Shown here one piece after another: positions 56,825-63,955 of a stretch of 64,000 nt of DNA. A model generated the notes under the pieces. The model was not told where the DNA came from and did no database searches. It saw nothing but the letters and a program-made list of their open reading frames with translations. The stretch covers positions 114,436 to 178,435 of the forward strand of contig JADYZZ010000026.1 of the NCBI GenBank assembly GCA_020852865.1, read 5' to 3'. This DNA is from Rubrivivax sp. (GTDB lineage: Bacteria; Pseudomonadota; Gammaproteobacteria; Burkholderiales; Burkholderiaceae_C). The position numbers and the translations under genes are program-made. Every line of letters starts with the position of its first letter. Positions within the stretch are counted from its first letter, which is position 1.

Positions 56825-57264
56825 AGCTCGGTTTCCTCGGCGCGGCGAAGGAAGTCACCGGTTCGTGCTTCCGCGAGGAAGCGGCGCCCGGCGCGCGGCG
56901 AAGAGCGCAACGGCGCAGCCGGTCGGTGACGCGCTGCATACGCTGCAAGACACGCACGAAACCCTCGCCGGACATGCGCCGTCGACGGCGATCGCGAATT
57001 CACACTGCGCTTGGGCATGAACCGCCGCCTGCGCGACGCCGGGCACATCCGGCACCATCGGCGCCACAGCCTGCCGCGGACCACAGCGGGCCGATGCCGG
57101 GCGTGCAGGCCGAGGGCACGCTCGGCCGGCGCCTTGTCAACGGCGCCACGCGGGTGCGCCTGTTCGGCGGGGAGATCGCGGTGCGCGCCGCCATCCGCCG
57201 CGCCGCCATCCACCGTGTCGACGTCCTGTCGGCGCACGCCGATGGCGCCGACCTGCCGGCCTGG
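56821..57264 (+). pseudogene. MBL-fold / beta-CASP metallo-hydrolase pseudogene
   Basis: Only fragments of a gene of about 450 codons remain. MKLGFLGAAKEVTGSC is the N-terminus of MBL-fold beta-CASP RNases but lacks the HxHxDH zinc motif; around 56984, in the same frame, no homology continues, while shifted frames give EFTLRLG...RLRDAGHI, the conserved DAGHI block; then in frame EGTLGRRLVNGATRVRLFGG and LSAHAD, the C-terminal motifs. The large central part is deleted. The frame then runs into a LOG-family fragment. Confidence 0.65.
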
Positions 57265-57612
57265 GCCGATGCCTTGGCGCTGCGCAAGATGGACTTCTTG
57301 CTGCACGCCTGCGGCCTGGTCGCCTTCCCGGGAGGCTTCGGCACGCTGGACGAACGGTTCGAAGTGCCGACGCTGATCCAGACCGGCAAGATGCCGGCCA
57401 TTCCCGTGGTGCTGGTCGGGCGCGCGTTCTGGCGCCGCGTCGTCGACTTCGACCATCTGGTGCAGGAGGGCTGCATCGACGCGGCCGACGTCGAGCTGTT
57501 CGGCTGCGTCGACCGGGCCGAGGAGTTCGTGGCCGCGCTCGAGCGCTTCTACGCCGATCGCATGCCGCCCGGCGCACCGCCGCCATCGCCTGCATCGAGG
57601 CCGGCATGGTGA
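57265..57612 (+). pseudogene. LOG-family (TIGR00730-like) protein, 5'-deleted remnant
   Basis: ALALRKMDFLLHACGLVAFP and PGGFGTLDERFEVPTLIQTG are the second half of LOG (cytokinin-activating phosphoribohydrolase-like) proteins; PGGFGTLDE is the nucleotide motif. The N-terminal half is lost: the frame comes directly from the MBL-fold remnant with no start codon between. A product of the joined frame (263 codons from 56821) could still be made but should have neither activity. Confidence 0.7.
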
Positions 57613-58793
57613 CGCACGACGCCGGCCGCCGCGCGGCAACCTCGGCGCCAGGGCGCATCGCGCGCCCGCTCGCCGTCTGGCTGCTCGCCGCCGCGGCCTG
57701 CGCCGCCGTTGCCGGCCCGACGCCGCCCGTCGCGCCGCAACCCTGCAGCCCGGAGCAGACGCTGCGCTGGCGCGGCGGCACGCTGCGCCTGGAGAACGAC
57801 CTGTTCGCCGGCACCGACCGCAACTACACGAACGGCGTGGCGCTGATCGGGGTCTCGCGCGACATCGAGGGCGCGATTCGCCCCGAATGCCTGCCCCGGC
57901 CGCTGGATCTGTACACGCGCTTCATCGCCTGGGCGGACCCCGGCTTCTGGCGCCGCGCAGCCGCGGTGCCGGCCTCGCAGAACGTCGTCGCGCGCTTCGG
58001 GCAGGCGATGTACACGCCCGAAGACAAGACGCGCAGCGACCTGATCGCAGACGACCGGCCCTACGCCGGCCTGCTGTACCTGGGCCTGGCGTGGAACCGG
58101 CGCGTGCCGCTGCCCGGCGGCCGCCTCGAGATGCTCGACACGCGCGAGCTGACCCTGGGCGTGATCGGGCCGGCCTCGCTCGCCGAGCAGTCGCAGGATC
58201 TGGTGCACCGCCTGCGCGGCATCGAACGCTTTCGCGGCTGGGGCCACCAGCTGCGCGACGAGCCGGCGTTGCAGGTCGCGATGGAGCGCAAGTTCAAGCG
58301 CGCCGCCGAAGGCGCCGTACGCGCCGGCTGGAGCCACGACGCCATCGGCAGCTATGCGCTGCGCCTGGGCAACATCGAGACCGCTGCCAGCGTCGGCGTC
58401 GAGCTGCGCGGCGGCTGGAATCTGCCCAATGACTTCGGCAGCTATCCGGTCCGGCCCGGCGCCGAGAACCGTCCGCCGGCAGCGGCATCGGCCCTGCGCA
58501 CGCTGCAACCGCAATCGGCGCTCGCGCCCAGGCCGGGCGCGCATGTGTTCGCCACGCTCGAAGCCAAGGCGGTGGCCTGGGACTTCTCGCTCGACGGCAA
58601 CCTGTTCCGCCCCAGCCACCGCGTCGAGCGCAGGCCCTGGGTGGCGCAGGCCGCCGCCGGGATCAGCGGCCAGTGGTTTGCCGCCGGACACGGCCTGCGC
58701 CTCGCACTGATGCGCGTGTGGCGCACGCGCGAGTTCTCCGGCCAGCGCGGCGGCCACGCGTTCGGCTCGATCGCGCTGAGCGTGGAGATCTGA
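57606..58793 (+). CDS. lpxR: LpxR-family outer membrane lipid A deacylase
   Basis: The protein has 395 residues. A signal peptide (about residues 18-36) is followed by a barrel starting LRLENDLFAGTDRNYTNGV, which contains the conserved Asn/Asp/Thr active-site region, and SDLIADDRPYAGLLYLGLAW. LpxR removes the 3'-acyloxyacyl chain of lipid A at the outer membrane and weakens TLR4 recognition in pathogens; in free-living bacteria its role is envelope remodelling. The ATG overlaps the end of the LOG pseudogene by seven bases, so its expression may now depend on the efflux operon transcript. Confidence 0.9.
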   Translation: MVTHDAGRRAATSAPGRIARPLAVWLLAAAACAAVAGPTPPVAPQPCSPEQTLRWRGGTLRLENDLFAGTDRNYTNGVALIGVSRDIEGAIRPECLPRPLDLYTRFIAWADPGFWRRAAAVPASQNVVARFGQAMYTPEDKTRSDLIADDRPYAGLLYLGLAWNRRVPLPGGRLEMLDTRELTLGVIGPASLAEQSQDLVHRLRGIERFRGWGHQLRDEPALQVAMERKFKRAAEGAVRAGWSHDAIGSYALRLGNIETAASVGVELRGGWNLPNDFGSYPVRPGAENRPPAAASALRTLQPQSALAPRPGAHVFATLEAKAVAWDFSLDGNLFRPSHRVERRPWVAQAAAGISGQWFAAGHGLRLALMRVWRTREFSGQRGGHAFGSIALSVEI

Positions 58794-58807
58794 AGCGGCG
58801 CGCGCCG

Positions 58808-59110
58808 TCAGGCTGCGGCACGCGTGACCCAGTCGAGACCCCGGCCGCGGCTGTAGTAGTAGTCGCCCTGCGGGCTGATGACGACGGCCCGGCGCGCCGC
58901 GGGATCGGTGAAGTAGCGCCAGCCGTGGCCCGGCTCGCCGGCTTGCGCCGGGTTGCCCACGACTTGCATGCCGCGATCGGGCCGCTGGGTCTTGTCCGCG
59001 CTCGGGGTGCGGTCGTGATCGTGGCGTCGTTCGTGATCGGACGCCTGCGCCGCCGTGCCGGCGCCGCCCGCCAGCAGGGCGATGGTTGCGATGACGATGG
59101 TCGGTTTCAT
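58808..59110 (-). CDS. Small periplasmic protein, His/Asp-rich, function unknown
   Basis: The protein has 100 residues. The signal peptide ends near AAQASD (residue 24). The mature part starts with a histidine/aspartate/arginine-rich segment (HERRHDHDR) that could bind metal, then WRYFTDPAARRAVVISPQGD and YYYSRGRGLDWV. No family is recognised. An AAGGAG site lies six bases before the ATG, and the operator at 59176-59212 lies 66 bases upstream, so it may be controlled by the 47-kb two-component system. Convergent with lpxR. Confidence 0.7.
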   Translation of the reverse strand: MKPTIVIATIALLAGGAGTAAQASDHERRHDHDRTPSADKTQRPDRGMQVVGNPAQAGEPGHGWRYFTDPAARRAVVISPQGDYYYSRGRGLDWVTRAAA

Positions 59111-59175
59111 GGTCGGCTCCTTCGGGTGTGACTGCAGTCAACATCGACTGTGCAGGCAGTCTGCGCCCGGACCCA

Positions 59176-59212
59176 TGAACCGGCCCTGAACCGCCTGTTC
59201 ATGCGGCGTTCA
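59176..59212. promoter_or_regulatory. Second copy of the four-half-site TGAAC/GTTCA operator
   Basis: TGAAC boxes at 59176 and 59187 and GTTCA boxes at 59197 and 59208 have exactly the same 11-5-11 arrangement as the site at 46928. It lies upstream of the small periplasmic gene. The opposite side holds only a pseudogene, so the periplasmic gene is the likely target. Confidence 0.65.
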
Positions 59213-59295
59213 TGCGCCCGCGCCTCGGGCACTGCAGCGCCGTGGCGCCTACGGCTGCCCGGTCGACCCGAGGCGCGGAGCAGCGCGGCCGCGCA

Positions 59296-59480
59296 TCAGA
59301 CCGCGCCCTCGGCGCGCAGCCGCGCGATGGTCGCGCGCGCGTCCAGCCCAGCTCCTGCAGGATCGCCTCGGTGTGCCCGCCCAGCGCCGGCACGGCAGCC
59401 ATGCGCGGCGCGTCGGCGTCGGTCCGGCCGGGCGGCAGCAGGGCGGGTATCGGGCCGGAGGGCGTCGGCACCTGCGTCCA
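59296..59480 (-). pseudogene. CaiB/BaiF CoA-transferase C-terminal remnant
   Basis: PTPSGPIPALLPPGRT, then VPALGGHTEAILQELGW in one frame and, after a frameshift, TIARLRAEGAV with a stop codon match the C-terminal 50 residues of class III CoA-transferases. Nothing of the preceding 350 residues is recognisable. It lies at the border of the cassette region, so the gene may have been cut when the array arrived or rearranged. Confidence 0.55.
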
Positions 59481-59549
59481 GCGGCGGCAAGGCGAACCTG
59501 CCGCTCAGCGCGTTCATGGTCGGGGCCGAGTGGGCCGACTCATGATTGG

Positions 59550-59870
59550 TCAGGCGGCGACTCTGCGCAGCGTCCGGGGCTGGATGTGGTTGAGCTCGCG
59601 GAGCATCTTTGGCACCAGTGGCTGCAGATGTGCCATGCGATTGCCGACCGCTTCGATGACAAGCACCGCGACCGGCAGTGTGGCCAGGTTCTGCCGAAAC
59701 TCGAGGTTGCCGTCCATTGTCAAGAACACGTCGAACTTGGTGGCTGCCAGTCCGAGAAGGCGCCCGCTCTTGATCCCGGACCAGCCAACACGTTGAACCG
59801 TGTCAACCTCATGCCCGACCAGAAGTGGACCGAGGCGTCGAGGCGGATCCTCTTCAAGCAGGATGCGCAT
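59550..59870 (-). CDS. DUF5615 family PIN-like protein (putative toxin)
   Basis: The protein has 106 residues. MRILLEEDPPRRLGPLL, then GHEVDTVQRVGWSGIKSGRL and VFLTMDGNLEF with the conserved aspartate are DUF5615, a Mut7-C/PIN-like fold that pairs with DUF433 proteins as putative toxin-antitoxin modules. It overlaps the DUF433 gene by 17 bases. No attC site is found after it, so whether the pair is a true integron cassette is open. Confidence 0.85.
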   Translation of the reverse strand: MRILLEEDPPRRLGPLLVGHEVDTVQRVGWSGIKSGRLLGLAATKFDVFLTMDGNLEFRQNLATLPVAVLVIEAVGNRMAHLQPLVPKMLRELNHIQPRTLRRVAA

Positions 59871-60072
59871 CTGGGACCAGGGCGGTCCGCGCTTCCTCCA
59901 GGACCGCAACCGCAAGTTCGCGGCTCACCGAGGGGAAGTCGTCGAGGAAGACTTCCAGCGAGTCACCAGCTTCAAGGTGGTCGAAGAGAGTCTTGATCGG
60001 CACTCGCGTACCGACGAACACCGGCGTACCGCTGTGGACCTCGGGGTCAACTGTGATGTACCGCGACGACAT
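59854..60072 (-). CDS. DUF433 family antitoxin-like protein
   Basis: The protein has 72 residues. VHSGTPVFVGTRVPIKTLFD and LEVFLDDFPSVSRELAVAVL match DUF433 (a helix-turn-helix-like domain). It is the partner of the downstream DUF5615 protein. The ATG at 60072 starts right at the family N-terminus; the same frame runs upstream through an attC site, which explains the spurious longer reading. It is the first gene after attC site 60129-60190 in the array direction. Confidence 0.85.
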   Translation of the reverse strand: MSSRYITVDPEVHSGTPVFVGTRVPIKTLFDHLEAGDSLEVFLDDFPSVSRELAVAVLEEARTALVPDAHPA

Positions 60073-60128
60073 AGATGTCTCCGGGGTCGGAGCAGGCCCC
60101 AAGCGTACCGCCGGGCGTCGATCTCGCC

Positions 60129-60190
60129 GCCGACGTTGAAGTTCAGCGGCGCGCCGCTTGCGGCGCGTCCGCTGCACCGACGGGTTGGGC
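60129..60190 (-). other. attC site (integron recombination site), after the methyltransferase cassette
   Basis: Read on the minus strand: outer core GCCCAAC, inner arms GCAGCGGAC and GCCGCTGA, a GC-rich loop (CGCCGCAAGCGGCG) and the other end AACGTCGGC. This is the usual attC layout of imperfect inverted arms with conserved RYYYAAC/GTTRRRY cores (one core degenerate). Its position ten bases after a gene stop fits a cassette end. Confidence 0.75.
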
Positions 60191-60199
60191 GTCACCGCG

Positions 60200-61009
60200 T
60201 TAGCTCGGCGAAATGCCCTTTACAGCCCAGGCTATCCCCGCATACGAACGCGGCCCGTCCGGTTCTCCGTCCAGGTACGCCAGCCTCACGGCATCACGAA
60301 GTCTGGCTCGCCCCACATCGCCGAGCGTGGCCATGTATTCGGCGCCCGGCCCGTCCTTGCCCACATAGGGAGTCCAGTAGTCATCGAAGGAGGCGAATTC
60401 CATGCGGATGATCAAGGCCTCATCGACCACGTCCCTGAAGCCCGCCGCAAGCCAAGCCTTTTTCAATTCCCCTGGACGGGTCATCGGGCGGGTGTAGTTA
60501 CGGGCCCGGCGCTCGCTCGCGTCGGGATCCAGGGCCGCGGCCGTATCGAAGAAGATCCGGTTGGCGACGAAGCCGCCGCGCGCATCCCAAACGGTTGCGC
60601 CGACCACGGCACCTGGCCGGGCAACACGCCGCATCTCGGCAATGGCGCGATCCGCTCCTGGAACGAAGTGCAACACGAGTAGCGAAAGGACGCGGTCGAA
60701 GCTGTGATCGGGAAAGTCCAGCGCGCAGGCATCTCCAACCTGGAAAACGATCCTTGGATCATGGTTGTGGCGCTTGGCATGCTCGACGTAGGCGGGCGAA
60801 AAATCGATGGCATGCACTTGCTTTGCCTGGCATCTGTCCATCAGAGCAAAGGCAAGGCAGCCGGTGCCGCAGCCGACATCAAGAACGTGTTCGCCAGTCG
60901 CGGTACCGACAAAATCGAGAAACGGGCCCGCAAGTCGTCGGCTCCAGCGTCCCATCTGCAGTTCGTAGCCGTCGCCGCTGGAGGCCATGAATGTCGAAGA
61001 CGCAGCCAT
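60200..61009 (-). CDS. Class I SAM-dependent methyltransferase (cassette gene)
   Basis: The protein has 269 residues. SAM site VLDVGCGTGCLAF at about residues 42-54, HAIDFSPAYVEHAKR, VGDACALDFPDHSFD and VLHFVPGADRAIAEM are the UbiE/Methyltransf_11 pattern. The substrate is unknown. A GAGG site precedes the ATG at 61009. It fits exactly between two attC sites (60129-60190 and 61037-61120), with its stop ten bases from the first, so it is an integron-type gene cassette. The longer frame to 62068 is just read-through. Confidence 0.88.
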   Translation of the reverse strand: MAASSTFMASSGDGYELQMGRWSRRLAGPFLDFVGTATGEHVLDVGCGTGCLAFALMDRCQAKQVHAIDFSPAYVEHAKRHNHDPRIVFQVGDACALDFPDHSFDRVLSLLVLHFVPGADRAIAEMRRVARPGAVVGATVWDARGGFVANRIFFDTAAALDPDASERRARNYTRPMTRPGELKKAWLAAGFRDVVDEALIIRMEFASFDDYWTPYVGKDGPGAEYMATLGDVGRARLRDAVRLAYLDGEPDGPRSYAGIAWAVKGISPS

Positions 61010-62022
61010 CGGTAACCTCGCGCTCGCCAAGGTGACGCCCAACGAACAGCGTTCATGAGCCGCCTGGCCGACGCGCCGAGGCGAGCCGGTGTGGCCGGCG
61101 GCTCGTAAACCTCGTTGAACTGAACCGCCGGCACCTGGTACGCGGGCGCCGGTCTTGATGGGCAGTGTAAGGTTCGCGTCCCTGCCGTCAAGGTGCGAAG
61201 CGGGCGAACGCGCGGCTGCGTGTCGCTTGCGCGGCGGCGGTGGCGCGAGGTGGTGCCGACGTGGTTGTGCCCCAGCCACCTGGACAAGGTGTACAGGTCC
61301 ACTCCCGCTTCGAGCATGTGCGTCGCATAGCAGTGGCGCAGCAGGTGGATGCCCCCGCGCTTGCCGATCCCGGCACCGGCGCGCGCGGCGTGGTACCACT
61401 TCTGCGCCGTCGTGTCGGTGATCGGTCGCGATCCATCGCCCTGGCCGGGAAACATCCACAGCCGCGAATGCGTGCACCGCCACCACGCGCGCAGCAGCTC
61501 CAGCATGTCCGCAGCCAGCGGCACGTAGCGGTCCTTGGCGCCCTTGCCCTGTTCGACGCGGATGCACATGCGGTCGGCGTGGCTGTCGATGTCGGCAACG
61601 CGCAGGCGGCACAGCTCCGACAGCCGCAGCCCCGTGCCGTACGCCGCCATCAGGAACGTGCGCGCCGCACTTCGCTGCGCCGCCGCGAAAAGCCGCGCGA
61701 GCTCTTCGCGCGAGAAGATCTGCGGCAGCCGATGCGGCGCCGCGGCCAGTGGAATCTGGAACTGCTGCCCGTCCAAGCCGAGCACCGTGCCGTACAGGAA
61801 GCGAAACGCGCAGCCGTACTGGTTGACGGTCGAAATCGAGCGCTTGCGCTCGCGTCGCAAGAACAAAAGGTACTCGCGCACCTGCTGCGCCGTGAGCGCC
61901 TCGGGGCTGCACTTGTAGTGCCGCGCCAGCAAAGAAACCGCGTCGATGTACGCCTGTTGCGTACGCGCTGCCATACCGCGCAGCACCAGCTCGTCGAGCA
62001 TGCGTTGCCGTAGTGGTGTCAT
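60841..62022 (-). CDS. Tyrosine recombinase/integrase, probably inactive
   Basis: MTPLRQRMLDELVLRG and RTQQAYIDAVSLLARHY form the core-binding domain (SAM-like), followed by the catalytic domain with GTGLRLSEL (Arg I), KGAKDRYVPL, HLLRHCYATHML (HxxR) and LGHNHVGTTS (His). The nucleophile tyrosine that should follow as RYLHL is replaced by RHRRR, and the frame then runs without stop for about 110 more codons through an attC site into the methyltransferase gene. It lacks the extra motif of IntI integrases and resembles the recombinases found with IS91-like elements. AAGGAG lies eight bases before the ATG. It lies within a cassette interval. Confidence 0.72.
   Translation of the reverse strand: MTPLRQRMLDELVLRGMAARTQQAYIDAVSLLARHYKCSPEALTAQQVREYLLFLRRERKRSISTVNQYGCAFRFLYGTVLGLDGQQFQIPLAAAPHRLPQIFSREELARLFAAAQRSAARTFLMAAYGTGLRLSELCRLRVADIDSHADRMCIRVEQGKGAKDRYVPLAADMLELLRAWWRCTHSRLWMFPGQGDGSRPITDTTAQKWYHAARAGAGIGKRGGIHLLRHCYATHMLEAGVDLYTLSRWLGHNHVGTTSRHRRRASDTQPRVRPLRTLTAGTRTLHCPSRPAPAYQVPAVQFNEVYEPPATPARLGASARRLMNAVRWASPWRARGYRWLRLRHSWPPAATATNCRWDAGADDLRARFSILSVPRLANTFLMSAAAPAALPLL
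61037..61120 (-). other. attC site after the recombinase interval
   Basis: On the minus strand it runs from GTTCAAC through long arms GAGCCGCC and GGCGGCTC to GTTGGGC, an exact GTTRRRY core. The arms form a strong 8-bp stem within an 84-bp site. The methyltransferase start lies 28 bases beyond. Confidence 0.75.
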
Positions 62023-62139
62023 GACGATCTCCTTGATCAAACCGCGAGCCATTGCCCGCAACGATCAAGGTACGCCCGTCAACGCGCTCTTGCCGGCGCA
62101 GCCGCGCCGCTCGACAACCTCCACCGCGTCAGCGGTTTA

Positions 62140-62217
62140 GTTCAACGTTGCGGCTCAGCGGCAGGCCGCAGACGGCGATGCCGGCTATGGACTGTCCGCT
62201 GCAGCTGCCTGTTCGGC
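62140..62217 (-). other. attC site after the BrnT/BrnA cassette
   Basis: On the minus strand: degenerate core GCCGAAC, arms GCAGCGGAC and GCCGCTGAG, and exact end core GTTGAAC. It lies eight bases after the brnA stop and 118 bases before the recombinase start. Confidence 0.65.
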
Positions 62218-62224
62218 CACACCT

Positions 62225-62524
62225 TCACTTAACTGCGGCTTTGGTATGAACATATTCGCGAAGCACGCTGTCCATGCGCGCTTGCCAGCCCTCACCAGTG
62301 GATTTGAAATAGGCCAGGACCTCCGGGCTATACCGAACGGACACGAGCTGCTTCTTGTTTTCGGCTTTGGGCCTGCCACGCAGCGCGCGCATCGGCATCA
62401 TTGCCTGCAACTGCGCTGGCGTGAGGGGTTGCGCATCTGGATCGGACCTGGCAGCTGCGGTGATCGCCTTGTCCTCCTCGACGGAGGGCATGGAGACGGT
62501 TGGGCGCTTAGAGACTCTGGACAT
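62225..62524 (-). CDS. brnA: BrnA-type antitoxin
   Basis: The protein has 99 residues. The C-terminal ribbon-helix-helix region KQLVSVRYSPEVLAYFKSTG and GWQARMDSVLREYV is the BrnA DNA-binding and dimer part; the N-terminal half contains the toxin-neutralising region. It overlaps brnT by 17 bases, the usual toxin-first order of BrnTA. It ends eight bases from an attC site. Confidence 0.9.
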   Translation of the reverse strand: MSRVSKRPTVSMPSVEEDKAITAAARSDPDAQPLTPAQLQAMMPMRALRGRPKAENKKQLVSVRYSPEVLAYFKSTGEGWQARMDSVLREYVHTKAAVK

Positions 62525-62777
62525 AGTGCTTGACCTCACGTCGGTTCGCTCGACGAAGGCTGATGACTCGTCGGACGCTGCTGCGGTCCACGAACGCTAC
62601 GTAGTACAGGACGCCGGTAGCGGGTGCGAGGGCGATCATTCGAAGTTCGCCGTAGTCCTGACGGTCATCAACCCAGACGAGCGCGTTGTCCCAATCGAGC
62701 TCCTTGGCCAGTGCGAGCGTCAGTCCGTGCTTGCCGCGGTTGATCTCGTCCTTGGCCGAGTCGAAGTCGATCAGCAT
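62508..62777 (-). CDS. brnT: BrnT-type ribonuclease toxin
   Basis: The protein has 89 residues. FDSAKDEINRGKHGLTLALA is the conserved BrnT start (the W/F-D...N..KH motif), then LRMIALAPATGVLYYVAFVD and RVISLRRANRREVKHY with the basic catalytic residues of this RelE-like RNase. Its ATG follows an AT-richer stretch (TAGCTACATTAAA) that may hold the autoregulated promoter. First gene after the attC at 62837. Confidence 0.92.
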   Translation of the reverse strand: MLIDFDSAKDEINRGKHGLTLALAKELDWDNALVWVDDRQDYGELRMIALAPATGVLYYVAFVDRSSVRRVISLRRANRREVKHYVQSL

Positions 62778-62836
62778 GCTTTAATGTAGCTACTGAAAAG
62801 CGATGCGTCAAGTTGGGATCGACCTCGCCGGTGGGG

Positions 62837-62908
62837 CCGAACGTTGCCGCTAACCGGCGCGCGGAAGGAGGCGAAGCCGGCTGGAGCGCGTCCGGTTGAG
62901 GGTTAGGC
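62837..62908 (-). other. attC site after the RelE/ParE cassette
   Basis: On the minus strand: core GCCTAAC, arms CAACCGGACGCGC and GCGCGCCGGTTA, then AACGTTCGGC. The match of cores and arms is the clearest in the array. It lies 21 bases after the toxin stop. Confidence 0.8.
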
Positions 62909-62928
62909 GTCACCGAGCGGCACCAGCT

Positions 62929-63222
62929 CTACCGACGGCTGCCTCCATAGCTTGCACGGCGTCGCCTATGGCGTACGAGCAGGATTCTTGGGTTCCCGTC
63001 AACCAGGCGGTACACGACCGAGTACTTGAAGACTCGAAAGGGATGAATCCTTCTGCCGCGAGACATCGGGGTGCCGATCCCAGGATGCTCGACAAGTAGG
63101 TTGACGACCCGCTCATACTCAGCGAAGAACCTCGCCAGCGTGCGCGCGCTCGCGTGCTTGGCAAGGTGTTTCGCGGCCTCATCAAGGTCGCTTTCGACCT
63201 TCGGATGAACGGAGTGGGTCAT
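62929..63222 (-). CDS. RelE/ParE family toxin
   Basis: The protein has 97 residues. VHPKVESDLDEAAKHLAKHA, FFAEYERVVNLLVEHPGIG and RRIHPFRVFKYSVVYRLVDG followed by ILLVRHRRR are the ParE/RelE small toxin pattern. The ATG overlaps the upstream antitoxin stop by four bases. An attC follows. Confidence 0.88.
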   Translation of the reverse strand: MTHSVHPKVESDLDEAAKHLAKHASARTLARFFAEYERVVNLLVEHPGIGTPMSRGRRIHPFRVFKYSVVYRLVDGNPRILLVRHRRRRASYGGSRR

Positions 63223-63449
63223 TCAACCTTGTACTTCGCTCGGAGGCGAGCCAGGACGGCTGTCCCGTCCACTGGTAAGACCGCGCCCGACTCAAGCTCG
63301 GCGTCGCGTTCGTCGGCAATCTGCTCCCACTCCCGCTCGATTTCCTCGTCTTCGTCGATGCTGTCGAGCAGAACGTCGAGTAGCTTCGCCCTGTCTGCCG
63401 CAGAGAGCTTCAGCACCTCGGCCTGCAGGATGTCCAGTGTCACTTCCAT
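63219..63449 (-). CDS. Addiction module antitoxin
   Basis: The protein has 76 residues. LDILQAEVLKLSAADRAKLL and DVLLDSIDED, then an acidic stretch and ALPVDGTAVLARLRAKY-like end, match the putative addiction module component family that pairs with RelE/ParE toxins (here AVLPVDGTAVLARL). The ATG at 63449 gives the standard N-terminus. First gene of the array side seen in the window. Confidence 0.88.
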   Translation of the reverse strand: MEVTLDILQAEVLKLSAADRAKLLDVLLDSIDEDEEIEREWEQIADERDAELESGAVLPVDGTAVLARLRAKYKVE

Positions 63450-63509
63450 GGTGCGGCGCCTCAGAAGAAGGGGGCTTGGAGCAGTAGCTTGCCACAAGTC
63501 ACCGGCCAT

Positions 63510-63545
63510 GCCTGTTCGCCACCGAAGCAGCCGACCCGAACAGGC
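63510..63545. repeat. Hairpin with 9-bp perfect arms
   Basis: GCCTGTTCG and CGAACAGGC are separated by 18 bases. It lacks RYYYAAC/GTTRRRY cores, so it is not called attC, and lacks a T-run. It lies between the antitoxin gene and a transposase-like remnant and may mark an element end. Confidence 0.5.
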
Positions 63546-63562
63546 CGGGGCGCGTCAAGCGT

Positions 63563-63760
63563 GTGTACCGTCCGCGCGATGCGATGACGCCGCTGGACAA
63601 GCTGGCCAGCCTGCCTGACGCAGCAAACTTCCTGCGGGCTGGCGTCACGCTGCTGGAGCTGCAGCAGCTCGCTCGGGCACTGACCGACGTACAGGCTGCC
63701 GAGGAGCACAACGAAGCCCGCCAGGCGCTGTTCAGGCGGGCAGCCACACGCACCGGCTGA
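63563..63760 (+). pseudogene. Possible C-terminal remnant of an integrase-core transposase
   Basis: The 65-codon frame VYRPRDAMTPLDKLASLP then LRAGVTLLELQQLARALTDV ends ALFRRAATRTG. The RVKRVYRP-x4-TPLDKLAS pattern resembles the tail of DDE integrase-type transposases after the catalytic core, preceded by an in-frame stop at 63485-63487. No catalytic core is visible. The identification is tentative; it may also be a small independent gene starting at 63584. Confidence 0.4.
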
Positions 63761-63955
63761 AGCGGCCAGACCCGCGCTGGCGCAGCAGGGCTGTGGACAT
63801 GTGCACGATGCGCTGGCGCGCACCGGCGCGGCCCGTGGACAACGCGGGTACACGTTGCCCACCGTCCGCACCTTCGTAAGCGTTCCGGGAAGTCATCTTC
63901 AGTTCCGATCGCCGAGGTGACATCGTTGCGACGTTGACGCGAACGGAGCAAGGCG

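Noticed and set aside
61113..62156. Matching inverted sequences (CGTTGAACT-x-AACCGC) on both sides of the tyrosine recombinase, first read as transposon ends
   Set aside because: They coincide with the GTTRRRY/RYYYAAC cores and neighbouring bases of two attC sites, which explains them better; no target duplication is seen.
63510..63545. Hairpin considered as a fifth attC site
   Set aside because: The arms are perfect, but neither outer core (RYYYAAC or GTTRRRY) is present, and attC arms are normally imperfect.
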